The position numbers and the translations under genes were made by a program. Shown piece after piece: positions 52,301 to 60,601 of a DNA stretch of 64,000 nucleotides. Source of the DNA: JAJXWB01 sp965246795 (GTDB lineage: Bacteria; Pseudomonadota; Alphaproteobacteria; Rhizobiales; Beijerinckiaceae); NCBI GenBank assembly GCA_965246795.1, contig CBDFFN010000022.1, forward strand, positions 186,001 to 250,000. The letters are read 5' to 3'. How positions within the stretch are numbered: the stretch's first letter is position 1; every line of letters begins with the position of its first letter. The notes beneath the pieces were generated by a model. That model saw only the letters and a list, made by a program, of their open reading frames with translations, did not search any database and had not been told where the DNA came from.

Positions 52301-53635
52301 ATGGCATCGGCCGCCGAACAGCTTGCGTCCTCGATCAACTTCTCCGCTTTCTCCAAAGCGGACGAGTTGAAGAAGCGGATCTGGTTCACGCTTGGGGCGC
52401 TGATCATTTATCGCGCGGGCACGTATATTCCGCTGCCCGGCATTGATCCCGAAGCCTTCTCGAACTCGTTCCTTGGCAAGAACCAGGGTGTGCTCGAACT
52501 GTTCAACATGTTCGCTGGCGGCGCCGTGCAGCGCATGGCGATCTTCGCGCTGAACATCATGCCGTACATCTCGGCCTCGATTATCGTGCAGTTGCTGACT
52601 TCGGTCGTGCCGTCGCTCGAAGCGATCAAGAAAGAGGGCGAGCAGGGCCGAAAGGTCCTCAATCAATACACGCGCTACCTCACCGTTATCCTCGCAGCGT
52701 TCCAGGCCTACGGTATCGCCGTCGGGCTTGAAGGGCAGACTGGCGTCGTCAGCGATCCCGGCTGGTTCTTCCGTATCTCGACCGTGCTGACCCTGATGGG
52801 TGGCACGATGTTCTTGATGTGGCTCGGCGAACAGATCACGTCGCGCGGCATCGGCAACGGCTCTTCGCTGATCATCTTCGCCGGCATCGTTGCGGCCTTC
52901 CCGTCGGCCATCGTATCGACGCTCGAACTCGGTCGTCAGGGCGCCATTTCTACCGGGCTGATCCTGCTCGTCATCGTGATGGCGATCTTCGTCATCGGCT
53001 TCATTGTCTTCGTCGAGCGCGCGCAGCGCCGCCTGCTCATCACCTATCCAAAGCGCCAGCACGGCAACCGCGTCTACGAGGGGCAGACGTCGTTTCTGCC
53101 GCTGAAGCTTAACACGGCCGGAGTGATTCCGCCGATCTTCGCGTCGTCGCTACTGTTGCTGCCGACCACGATCGCGAATTTCTCGCAAAACTCCGGCGGG
53201 AGCGGCGTTCTTGCGACGATCTCGCAATATCTCGGGCACGGACGGCCGCTCTACATGGTCGCCTATGTCGGGCTGATCGTATTCTTCGCGTTCTTCTACA
53301 CGGCGGTTGTCTTCAATCCTGCGGAGACAGCCGACAACCTGAAGAAACACGGTGGCTTCATTCCCGGCATCCGGCCGGGCGAGCGGACGGCGCAATACAT
53401 CGATCAGGTGCTGATGCGGATCACAGTGATCGGTGCCGGATATCTCGCGATCATCTGTCTCATTCCGGAAGCTCTTATCTCCTATGCCGCTATGCCGTTC
53501 TATTTCGGCGGTACATCCCTCTTGATCGTGGTTAGCGTAACCATGGATACTGTGGCGCAGGTGCATGGGCACCTTCAGGCGCAGCAGTACGAAGGCCTCA
53601 TCAGAAAGGCCAAACTCAGAGGGAAGAAGCGATGA
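52301..53635 (+). CDS. secY: Preprotein translocase subunit SecY
   Basis: 444 residues with ten predicted membrane helices. SecY is the protein-conducting channel of the inner membrane; the signature around YIPLPGIDPEAF, GNGSSLIIFAGI and NPAETADNLKKHGGFIPGIRPG is intact. GGGAG precedes ATG 52301. Its partner SecE is encoded at 25397. The stop overlaps the adk start. Confidence 0.98.
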   Translation: MASAAEQLASSINFSAFSKADELKKRIWFTLGALIIYRAGTYIPLPGIDPEAFSNSFLGKNQGVLELFNMFAGGAVQRMAIFALNIMPYISASIIVQLLTSVVPSLEAIKKEGEQGRKVLNQYTRYLTVILAAFQAYGIAVGLEGQTGVVSDPGWFFRISTVLTLMGGTMFLMWLGEQITSRGIGNGSSLIIFAGIVAAFPSAIVSTLELGRQGAISTGLILLVIVMAIFVIGFIVFVERAQRRLLITYPKRQHGNRVYEGQTSFLPLKLNTAGVIPPIFASSLLLLPTTIANFSQNSGGSGVLATISQYLGHGRPLYMVAYVGLIVFFAFFYTAVVFNPAETADNLKKHGGFIPGIRPGERTAQYIDQVLMRITVIGAGYLAIICLIPEALISYAAMPFYFGGTSLLIVVSVTMDTVAQVHGHLQAQQYEGLIRKAKLRGKKR

Positions 53636-54234
53636 GGTTGATCCTGCTCGGGCCGCCTGGCGCGGGCAAAGGGACGCAATCGCAGCGTCTCATGGACAAG
53701 TTCTCGATTCCGCAGCTCTCGACCGGCGACATGCTTCGTGCCGCCGTAAAGGCAGGTACGCCGATCGGCTTGCGCGCGAAGGAAGTGATGGAAGCCGGGG
53801 GCCTCGTCTCGGACGAGATTGTTATCGGCATCATCAAGGACCGCATCGCGGAGCCGGATGCCGCAAATGGCTTCATCCTCGACGGCTTTCCACGCACCGT
53901 CGCGCAGGCGCAGGCGCTCGAGGCCTTGCTAGAGCGCGAAGACATGGCGCTCGATGCCGTCGTCGAACTGCGGGTCGATGAAGCGGCGCTGGTGTCCCGC
54001 ATGGAAAAGCGTGTTGCGGACACGCTCGCCGCCGGTGGCACCGTCCGTTCGGACGACAATCCCGAGAGTTTTCGCACACGCCTGCAGACGTTTCGCGAGC
54101 AGACGGCGCCAGTTGCCGCGTTCTACGACGGGATCGGCGAGTTGAAAGTCCTCGACGGCATGAAGCCGATGGACGTTGTGACCGCCGATATCCTTGCGGC
54201 CGTACAGGGCCAGAAGGTCGTCGCGCGCGCGTAA
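53632..54234 (+). CDS. adk: Adenylate kinase
   Basis: 200 residues. It interconverts ATP + AMP and 2 ADP. P-loop GPPGAGKGTQ and the AMP-binding LSTGDMLRAAV and DGFPRTVAQAQ segments are present. The LID region (around TLAAGGTVRSDDNPESF) is short and without zinc cysteines. The ATG overlaps the secY stop (ATGA), the usual spc-operon end. Confidence 0.98.
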   Translation: MRLILLGPPGAGKGTQSQRLMDKFSIPQLSTGDMLRAAVKAGTPIGLRAKEVMEAGGLVSDEIVIGIIKDRIAEPDAANGFILDGFPRTVAQAQALEALLEREDMALDAVVELRVDEAALVSRMEKRVADTLAAGGTVRSDDNPESFRTRLQTFREQTAPVAAFYDGIGELKVLDGMKPMDVVTADILAAVQGQKVVARA

Positions 54235-54282
54235 GGTTCGCGTTTTCTTCCGTCGATATCAGCGAAATCGACAGAATTGCCC

Positions 54283-54311
54283 TTGACCCGATGAGATCGC
54301 GCCCTTAGACG
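54283..54311 (+). promoter_or_regulatory. Candidate promoter of the alpha operon
   Basis: TTGACC (54283-54288) and TAGACG (54306-54311) are exactly 17 bases apart in the 221-base adk-rpsM spacer. Transcription would start about 54318, just before a terminator-like hairpin at 54336. Confidence 0.55.
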
Positions 54312-54335
54312 AGCGTCATCACGTCGATCGTCGTG

Positions 54336-54376
54336 CCCGACACTCCTCGCAAAGGGGGAGTGCCGGGTTTTGCGTT
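54336..54376 (+). terminator. Terminator or attenuator hairpin in the rpsM leader
   Basis: CCCG-A-CACTCC (54336-54346) pairs with GGAGTG-C-CGGG (54357-54367), leaving one A-C mismatch, and is followed by TTTTGCGTTTT. It may end the spc transcript. Because a promoter-like pair lies just upstream, it would also act on transcripts of rpsM-rpsK-rpoA-rplQ. Confidence 0.6.
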
Positions 54377-54455
54377 TTCGGCACCCGCATGAGCCGGACT
54401 CCACCGGACGCGGGGTTTCAGGAACGCTTATGCGTTCCAATATGGAGAGGACACG

Positions 54456-54824
54456 ATGGCTCGTATTGCCGGCGTCAATATTCCGACCAACAAGCGCGTG
54501 ATTATTGCGCTTCAATACATCCACGGTATCGGCGCCAAGAAGGCCGAGGAAATCTGCGAGAAGGTCAGCATCCCCGCCGACCGCCGCGTCTCTCAGCTGA
54601 CCGACGCCGAAGTGCTCCAGATCCGCGAGACGATCGATCGCGATTACATGGTCGAGGGCGACCTTCGTCGCGACACATCGATCAACATCAAGCGTCTCAT
54701 GGATCTCGGCTGCTACCGCGGCCTTCGTCACCGTCGCCAGCTGCCGGTTCGTGGCCAGCGCACGCATACCAACGCGCGTACCCGCAAGGGCAAGGCAAAG
54801 CCGATCGCCGGTAAGAAGAAGTAA
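54456..54824 (+). CDS. rpsM: 30S ribosomal protein S13
   Basis: 122 residues, start MARIAGVNIPTNKRVIIAL. S13 bridges to the 50S subunit and contacts P-site tRNA; the helix-two-turn-helix region GIGAKKAEEIC and the basic tail RGQRTHTNARTRKGKAKPIA are standard. It is the first gene of the alpha operon. The usual rpmJ and infA genes of some bacteria are not between adk and rpsM. Confidence 0.98.
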   Translation: MARIAGVNIPTNKRVIIALQYIHGIGAKKAEEICEKVSIPADRRVSQLTDAEVLQIRETIDRDYMVEGDLRRDTSINIKRLMDLGCYRGLRHRRQLPVRGQRTHTNARTRKGKAKPIAGKKK

Positions 54825-54829
54825 GTCGT

Positions 54830-54897
54830 TCCGCCGCAAGGCGGAGATCATAGGGCGTCCGCGCCCACCAATCCCGAGCGCCCGGCATCACGGGCGC
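54830..54897 (+). promoter_or_regulatory. Two hairpins between rpsM and rpsK
   Basis: TCCGCC-GCAA-GGCGGA (54830-54845) has a GNRA tetraloop, and GCGCCCG (54878-54884) pairs with CGGGCGC (54891-54897). Neither has a T-run. They may stabilise or process the alpha-operon transcript. Confidence 0.35.
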
Positions 54898-54918
54898 GCC
54901 TGAAGGACCGAGAAGCGA

Positions 54919-55305
54919 ATGGCAAAAGAAACACGCGTCCGCAAACGCGAACGCAAGAACATTGTGTCGGGCGTCGCGCATGTCGCGTCGTCGTTCAACA
55001 ACACGATGATCACGATCACCGATGCGCAGGGCAACACGATCTCCTGGTCGTCCGCCGGCACGATGGGCTTCAAGGGCTCGCGTAAATCGACCCCTTATGC
55101 TGCGCAGATGGCGGCGGAAGACGCGGCGCGCAAAGCCGCCGAACACGGCATGCGCACGCTGGAAGTCGAGGTTTCGGGTCCGGGTTCGGGCCGCGAATCC
55201 GCGCTGCGCGCGATCCAGGCCGCGGGTTTTACGGTGACGTCGATCCGCGACGTGACGCCGATCCCGCATAACGGCTGTCGTCCGCGCAAGCGTCGACGCG
55301 TCTAA
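54919..55305 (+). CDS. rpsK: 30S ribosomal protein S11
   Basis: 128 residues, start MAKETRVRKRERKNIVSGV. S11 lines the 30S platform near the mRNA exit; FNNTMITITDAQGNTISWSSAG and the C-terminal DVTPIPHNGCRPRKRRRV are conserved. It lies 94 bases after rpsM. Confidence 0.98.
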   Translation: MAKETRVRKRERKNIVSGVAHVASSFNNTMITITDAQGNTISWSSAGTMGFKGSRKSTPYAAQMAAEDAARKAAEHGMRTLEVEVSGPGSGRESALRAIQAAGFTVTSIRDVTPIPHNGCRPRKRRRV

Positions 55306-55434
55306 GTTTCTAGAGTTACGTGGCATCCGCCGACGGGCGGCGCGGCGTATATGTGAAGCAAGCAAGCGCGAAGCACGGGGAACAGGGTCGACGGACCGAT
55401 ACACCCCGGGCGTTTCAGCGAAAGGCCAAGCCCC

Positions 55435-56451
55435 GTGATCCAGAAGAACTGGCAAGAACTTATCAAGCCAAACAAACTCGACATCGCACTCGGCGATGAT
55501 TCCAAGCGCATGGCGACTGTCGTGGCGGAGCCGCTCGAGCGCGGTTTCGGCGTCACGCTCGGCAACGCGCTGCGGCGCGTGCTGCTGTCGTCGCTGCAGG
55601 GTGCGGCGATCACGTCAGTCCATATCGATGGCGTGCTGCACGAATTTTCGTCGATCCCCGGCGTGCGCGAGGATGTGACCGACATCATTCTCAACATCAA
55701 GGACATCGCGATCCGCATGCAGGGCGATGGCCCTAAGCGCATGACGCTGCGCAAGCAGGGTCCTGGTCAGGTGACGGCGGGCGACATCGGCGCCACCGGT
55801 GACACGGCCGTGCTGAACCCCGATCTCGTCATCTGCACGCTCGACGAGGGCGCGGAGATCCGCATGGAATTCACGGTCGAGACCGGCAAGGGCTACGTGC
55901 CGGCCGATCGCAACCGTGCCGAGGATTCGCCGATCGGCCTGATCCCGGTCGACAGCCTTTATTCGCCGGTGAAGAAAGTCAGCTACCGCGTCGAGAACAC
56001 CCGCGAGGGTCAGGTGCTCGACTATGACAAGCTGACGATGACGCTCGAGACGAATGGCGCGCTGAGCCCCGAGGATGCGGTCGCGTTCGCCGCGCGCATC
56101 ATTCAGGATCAGCTCAACGTCTTCGTGAATTTCGAGGAGCCGCGTCGCGAGGAAGCGTCGCATTCTATCCCTGAGCTCGCCTTCAACCCGGCGCTGCTGA
56201 AGAAGGTCGACGAGCTCGAACTCTCGGTCCGATCGGCGAACTGCCTGAAGAACGACAACATCGTCTACATCGGCGACCTCATTCAGAAGTCGGAAGGCGA
56301 GATGCTGCGCACGCCGAATTTTGGCCGCAAGTCGCTCAACGAGATCAAGGAGGTGCTCGCGCAGATGGGCCTGCATCTCGGCATGGATGTCACCGGCTGG
56401 CCGCCGGAGAATATCGAAGAACTCGCGAAGCGCTTCGAAGAACACTACTGA
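55435..56451 (+). CDS. rpoA: DNA-directed RNA polymerase subunit alpha
   Basis: 338 residues from GTG 55435. The N-terminal domain (residues about 1-235; EPLERGFGVTLGNALRRVLLSS) dimerises and starts polymerase assembly. The C-terminal domain (about 255-325; ELSVRSANCLKNDNIVYIGDL, NFGRKSLNEIKEVL) contacts UP elements and activators. It lies between rpsK and rplQ as in most bacteria. AAAGGCCAAGCCCC precedes the start. Confidence 0.98.
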   Translation: MIQKNWQELIKPNKLDIALGDDSKRMATVVAEPLERGFGVTLGNALRRVLLSSLQGAAITSVHIDGVLHEFSSIPGVREDVTDIILNIKDIAIRMQGDGPKRMTLRKQGPGQVTAGDIGATGDTAVLNPDLVICTLDEGAEIRMEFTVETGKGYVPADRNRAEDSPIGLIPVDSLYSPVKKVSYRVENTREGQVLDYDKLTMTLETNGALSPEDAVAFAARIIQDQLNVFVNFEEPRREEASHSIPELAFNPALLKKVDELELSVRSANCLKNDNIVYIGDLIQKSEGEMLRTPNFGRKSLNEIKEVLAQMGLHLGMDVTGWPPENIEELAKRFEEHY

Positions 56452-56463
56452 ACGACATGATGC

Positions 56464-56486
56464 CCTCTCCCGCTTGCGGGAGAAGG
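56464..56486. repeat. Short palindrome between rpoA and rplQ
   Basis: TCTCCCGC (56466-56473) and GCGGGAGA (56476-56483) form a perfect inverted repeat with a two-base centre, within CCTCTCCCGCTTGCGGGAGA. I recall this CTCCCGC-n-GCGGGAG unit as a widespread proteobacterial intergenic repeat; only one copy is in this window. Confidence 0.5.
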
Positions 56487-56541
56487 AAAAACGAACGGCC
56501 GACCCTTGGCACGGCGGCCGTAACCCTGAACGGAGACCGCC

Positions 56542-56958
56542 ATGTATCACGGACGCGCAAAGCGCCGCTTCAACCGTACCGCCGAGCACCGCAAGGCCAT
56601 GTTCGCGAACATGTCTCAGGCGCTCATCAAGCACGAGCAGATCGTCACGACGCTACCGAAGGCAAAGGACCTGCGTCCTGTCGTCGAGAAACTCGTGACG
56701 CTTGGCAAACGTGGCGACCTGCATGCACGCCGTCAGGCGATCGCGCAGATTAAGGACGTTGCGCTTGTGCGCAAGCTCTTCGACGTGCTGGGTCCGCGCT
56801 ACAAGACACGTCCGGGCGGCTATCTGCGCGTGCTGAAGGCAGGCTTCCGCTTCGGCGACAATGCGCCGATGGCGGTGATCGAATTCGTCGATCGCGACGT
56901 TAACGCACGTGGCCAGGACTCCGGTCCCGTGCAGGAGCGCAGCGACGACGCGGCGTGA
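56542..56958 (+). CDS. rplQ: 50S ribosomal protein L17
   Basis: 138 residues, start MYHGRAKRRFNRTAEHRKAM, with the signature ALIKHEQIVTTLPKAKDLRP. L17 lies near the tunnel exit. It closes the alpha operon; the degP-type gene begins 45 bases later without a visible terminator, so read-through is likely. Confidence 0.97.
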   Translation: MYHGRAKRRFNRTAEHRKAMFANMSQALIKHEQIVTTLPKAKDLRPVVEKLVTLGKRGDLHARRQAIAQIKDVALVRKLFDVLGPRYKTRPGGYLRVLKAGFRFGDNAPMAVIEFVDRDVNARGQDSGPVQERSDDAA

Positions 56959-57003
56959 TCGCCGCTCGCGACCGGATGAATCCCTCTCTTCGGAGGCGGT
57001 GAT

Positions 57004-58419
57004 ATGAAAGCTTGCCGTTACGCGTTGTTTGCAGTCGCGGCAGTGCTTTCTGCCGCCAGTGGCGCTGTGGCTCAGACGCCCGACCGCGTCGCGCCGCAGA
57101 CGAAGACCGAGATCACGCTGTCCTTTGCGCCGGTGGCGCGAAAGGCTCTGCCGGCCGTCGTAAACGTCTATGCCTCGCGCACCGAAAAGCGGCCGCCCAA
57201 TCCGCTTTTCGACGATCCGGTGTTCCGCCGGTTCTTCGGCATGGAAGGCCCGCCGGGGGGTGGCAATTCTTCGACGTCGCAGTCGCTGGGCTCCGGCGTC
57301 ATCGTCGATGCCGGCGGCCTCGTCGTCACGAATTTCCACGTCATCGAGGGCATGACGACCGTGAAGGTCGCGCTGTCCGATCGCCGCGAATTCGAAGCCG
57401 AGATCGTTTTGCGCGATCAGCGTACCGACCTCGCGGTTCTGCGTTTGAAGAATGCGTCCGGCTTGCCGGCGATGGACCTTGGCGATTCGGATGCGCTCGA
57501 AGTCGGCGATCTCGCGCTCGCCATCGGTAATCCCTTCGGCGTCGGGCAGACCGTCACGCAGGGCATCGTCTCGGCCATCGCGCGCACGCAGACCGGCATT
57601 TCCGACTATGGCTTCTTCGTTCAGACGGATGCCGCCATCAATCCCGGCAATTCCGGCGGCGCGCTGATCGACATGCAAGCGCGGCTCATCGGCATCAATT
57701 CCGCGATCTTCTCAAAATCGGGTGGGTCGGTCGGCATCGGCTTCGCCATCCCCGTCAACATGGTCAAGATCGTTATCGCGGCCGCGCGCAGCGGCGGCAA
57801 CAAGGTGCGCCGGCCGTGGCTCGGCGCGTCGCTGCAAAACGTCTCGAAGGAGATCGCCGACTCGATCGGGCTCGATCGCCCGAGCGGCGCGCTCGTGACG
57901 GACATCACGGAGAAAGGCCCCGCACAACAGGCAGGCCTGAAGCGCGGCGACGTCATCGTTTCCGTCGACGGGCAACGTGTCGACGATTTCGAGGGTGTCG
58001 GCTATCGCCTCGGCACGAAGCTGGTCGGTGGCACGTCGACGCTTGGATTGCTTCGTGACGGCAAGAAAGCATCGGCGACGATCGGGCTCGTCACGGCGCC
58101 AGAAACCCCGGCGCGCGACGCGCTAAAGATAAAGGGCGGGTCGCCTTTCGCGGGGATGACGGTGTTTAACGTCTCGCCAGCAACGGTCGAGGAATTGTCG
58201 ATCGAAGGCGCGAGTTCGGGTGTGGCGGTCAGCGATGTGGAGGCCGACACGGCAGCGGCCAACGTCAACTTCCAGCGCGGAGACGTCATTCTTGCCGTGA
58301 ACGACGCAAAGATTGCGACGACTCGGGATCTGGAGAAGGCGACCGCGGGTCGGAATTATTACTGGAAGGTGACCCTCTCGCGCGGCGGCCAGACGGTCAC
58401 GACTATGCTCGGCGGCTGA
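57004..58419 (+). CDS. DegP/Do-type periplasmic serine protease
   Basis: 471 residues. An N-terminal signal peptide (about residues 1-24, MKACRYALFAVAAVLSAASG, ending at AVAQ) directs it to the periplasm. The trypsin-like domain has the triad H112 (TNFHVIEG), D142 (RTDLAVLRL) and S217 (NPGNSGGAL). Two PDZ domains follow, from about residue 280 (RPWLGASLQNVSKEI) and 380 (FNVSPATVEEL). It degrades or refolds damaged envelope proteins. GGAGGCGGTGAT precedes ATG 57004. Its place after rplQ is one I recall as conserved in Rhizobiales, with rarA usually next; here a ParA-like gene intervenes. Confidence 0.9.
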   Translation: MKACRYALFAVAAVLSAASGAVAQTPDRVAPQTKTEITLSFAPVARKALPAVVNVYASRTEKRPPNPLFDDPVFRRFFGMEGPPGGGNSSTSQSLGSGVIVDAGGLVVTNFHVIEGMTTVKVALSDRREFEAEIVLRDQRTDLAVLRLKNASGLPAMDLGDSDALEVGDLALAIGNPFGVGQTVTQGIVSAIARTQTGISDYGFFVQTDAAINPGNSGGALIDMQARLIGINSAIFSKSGGSVGIGFAIPVNMVKIVIAAARSGGNKVRRPWLGASLQNVSKEIADSIGLDRPSGALVTDITEKGPAQQAGLKRGDVIVSVDGQRVDDFEGVGYRLGTKLVGGTSTLGLLRDGKKASATIGLVTAPETPARDALKIKGGSPFAGMTVFNVSPATVEELSIEGASSGVAVSDVEADTAAANVNFQRGDVILAVNDAKIATTRDLEKATAGRNYYWKVTLSRGGQTVTTMLGG

Positions 58420-58440
58420 CGGGCGTCTCGCACCCGTCAG
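58416..58440 (+). terminator. Hairpin between the convergent degP-type and parA-like genes
   Basis: CTGACGGG (58416-58423) pairs perfectly with CCCGTCAG (58433-58440), starting inside the last codons of the protease gene. A TTTT appears only 12 bases later. It may serve the convergent transcripts, but neither side has an immediate T-run. Confidence 0.4.
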
Positions 58441-58453
58441 CGCAACGCGAGTT

Positions 58454-59116
58454 TTAGGCCGCTTTTTTCGTCGGCACAGCCTTCGTTGTGCGACCCTTCG
58501 CCATCCGGCGCTTGATCGACGACCACAGCGCCTTGATCTCACCCGCTGCCATGCCGTCCGGATTCATCTCCGTCACGCCGAGGCCGAGACGCGCGGCTTC
58601 CTGGAAGTCGACGCGGCTGGAGATCATCGGCGAGAGCAAACCGCCCATCGCCTCGAGTGCCTTCACGCCGAGTTCGACACGCGCGCTTTGCTGCGCGGGC
58701 GGGCACTGGTTGAGGAGGAAGGCGTATTCACGATCGTGCTTGCGCACCATCGCGCGGGTCGTCTCGCTCGCCCACAGGTCGAACGCATTGGGACGGGCGG
58801 GAACGATGGCGAGATCGGCCGCCTTCACGGCCGCCGTCACGGCCGCATCGTCGGCGCCGGGAGTGTCGATGACGACAAGCGTCGTGCCACCCTTCTCGAG
58901 TGCCGCGAGAACGCGACGCAACTTGTCGGCCGTCACCGCCTCCACCGGAATATCTTTATCCTTGCGACGCTTGGCCCAGTTGCCGAGCGAGGAGAGCGGG
59001 TCCATGTCGATAACGAAAACGCGTTCGCCCGCTTGTTTTGCGGCGACAGCAATGGATGATGCGAGCGTGCTCTTTCCAGAGCCGCCCTTTTGAGTGACGA
59101 ATGCTACCGTCCGCAT
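58454..59116 (-). CDS. Orphan ParA/MinD-type ATPase
   Basis: 220 residues. Deviant Walker A KGGSGKST (residues 10-17, with the signature lysine K10), Walker A' FVIDMDPLSSLGNW and Walker B-like LVVIDTPGADD place it in the ParA family of dimerising ATPases that position DNA or protein cargo. It ends in a lysine/arginine-rich tail (RRMAKGRTTKAVPTKKAA) that could bind DNA non-specifically. No parB or parS-like site is nearby, and it is convergent to the protease gene and divergent from rarA, so it is not the chromosomal parA of a parAB operon. Cargo unknown. Confidence 0.85.
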   Translation of the reverse strand: MRTVAFVTQKGGSGKSTLASSIAVAAKQAGERVFVIDMDPLSSLGNWAKRRKDKDIPVEAVTADKLRRVLAALEKGGTTLVVIDTPGADDAAVTAAVKAADLAIVPARPNAFDLWASETTRAMVRKHDREYAFLLNQCPPAQQSARVELGVKALEAMGGLLSPMISSRVDFQEAARLGLGVTEMNPDGMAAGEIKALWSSIKRRMAKGRTTKAVPTKKAA

Positions 59117-59168
59117 GATCTAACCTTGGTTCTTGACAGTGTCGGGAACGCAGACTCGCGCGCAGTGT

Positions 59169-59187
59169 GAATCATTTTTTTTGATTC
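59169..59187. promoter_or_regulatory. Inverted repeat in the parA-like/rarA divergent region
   Basis: GAATCA and TGATTC flank a run of seven T residues (59169-59187). It lies in the 168-base divergent spacer and could be an operator for either gene. TTGACA at about 59138 is an isolated -35-like hexamer on the plus strand without a clear partner. Confidence 0.3.
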
Positions 59188-59284
59188 GTAACGTGTTTTG
59201 TGACGATCTCTGTGGAGTACAGCGTCATCGCGTTGCTTTTCGGCACAGTCGCGCGCAGCCGTTCATCTCAGCGGGCTTAGTTTT

Positions 59285-60592
59285 ATGACCGACTTGTTCG
59301 AGAAGGCCGGCCTGTCGAACGATGCGCCGCGTCCGCTGGCGGATCGCTTGCGGCCGTCATCTCTCGCAGAGGTCGCGGGGCAAGATCATCTGCTCGGTCC
59401 GGAAGGTGCGCTCGCCCGGCTCATCGAGACGCATTCTATCGGAAGCCTGATCTTCTGGGGACCGCCGGGCACAGGCAAGACGACGGTCGCACGGTTGCTC
59501 GCAAGCCAAGTCGATCTGGCCTTCGTGCAAATCTCCGCGATCTTTTCCGGCGTTGCAGAGCTGAAGAAAGTCTTTGAGACCGCGCGCACTCAACGACGGA
59601 CAGGGCAGGGTACGCTGCTTTTCGTCGATGAGATCCATCGCTTCAATCGCGCGCAGCAGGATTCTTTCCTGCCTGTGATGGAAGACGGGACGATCACGCT
59701 CGTCGGCGCGACGACGGAGAATCCGTCGTTCGAACTGAACGCGGCACTTTTATCGCGTGCGCGCGTGATGACGTTTCGCGCGCTCGATCGCGACGCCATC
59801 GAGGCGTTGATCGCGCGCGCCGAAACGATCGGCGGCAAGCCATTACCGCTCGACGAAGATGCCCGCGAGGCGCTGATCGGCATGGCCGACGGCGATGGCC
59901 GCGCGGTTCTTACGCTCTCAGAGGAAATCTGGCGCGCCGCACGCAACGGTGAAATCTTCGATCGCGCTGCGCTCGCCAACGTCGTGCAGCGTCGTGCGCC
60001 AATCTACGACAAGGCGCAGGACGGCCATTACAATCTCATCAGTGCACTGCACAAGACGGTGCGCGGGTCTGACCCGGATGCCGCGCTCTATTATCTCGCG
60101 CGCATGCTCGATGCCGGCGAAAATCCGCTGTTCCTTGCACGCCGCATCGTGCGCATGGCGGTCGAGGACATCGGCATGGCCGATCCGCAGGCCGTCGTTG
60201 TCGCGAATGCCGCGAAGGACGCATACGATTTTCTGGGCTCGCCCGAAGGCGAGCTCGCGCTCGCGCAGGCCGTCGTTTATTGCGCGACGGCGCCGAAATC
60301 GAACGCGGTTTATCTTGCCTACAAGACAGCGAAGCAGATCGCGCAGGACAACGGCTCACTGATGCCGCCGAAGGTCATTCTCAACAAGCCGACGAAGCTG
60401 ATGCGTGCCGAAGGCTACGGCAACGAATATAAATACGACCACGATGAGCCCGATGCGTTCTCGGGCCAGAACTACTGGCCGGAGCAACTCGGGCGTCAGA
60501 CCGTCTACGAGCCCGTCGATCGCGGTTTCGAGCGCGAGGTCGGGAAACGTCTGGCGCGATGGGCAGCGTTACGGCGGGAACGCGAGGAGTAG
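59285..60592 (+). CDS. rarA: Replication-associated recombination protein A (RarA/MgsA)
   Basis: 435 residues, AAA+ clamp-loader-like ATPase. Walker A GPPGTGKTTVARLLA, Walker B LLFVDEIHRFNRAQQDSFLP, sensor ATTENPSFELNAALLSRARV and the C-terminal MgsA-type region AKDAYDFLGSPEGELALAQA and ATAPKSNAVYLAYK are present. RarA acts at stalled replication forks with RecA, SSB and RecQ-type helicases. It is nine bases from the convergent MATE gene. Confidence 0.95.
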   Translation: MTDLFEKAGLSNDAPRPLADRLRPSSLAEVAGQDHLLGPEGALARLIETHSIGSLIFWGPPGTGKTTVARLLASQVDLAFVQISAIFSGVAELKKVFETARTQRRTGQGTLLFVDEIHRFNRAQQDSFLPVMEDGTITLVGATTENPSFELNAALLSRARVMTFRALDRDAIEALIARAETIGGKPLPLDEDAREALIGMADGDGRAVLTLSEEIWRAARNGEIFDRAALANVVQRRAPIYDKAQDGHYNLISALHKTVRGSDPDAALYYLARMLDAGENPLFLARRIVRMAVEDIGMADPQAVVVANAAKDAYDFLGSPEGELALAQAVVYCATAPKSNAVYLAYKTAKQIAQDNGSLMPPKVILNKPTKLMRAEGYGNEYKYDHDEPDAFSGQNYWPEQLGRQTVYEPVDRGFEREVGKRLARWAALRREREE

Positions 60593-60601
60593 CGGTCGTC
60601 G

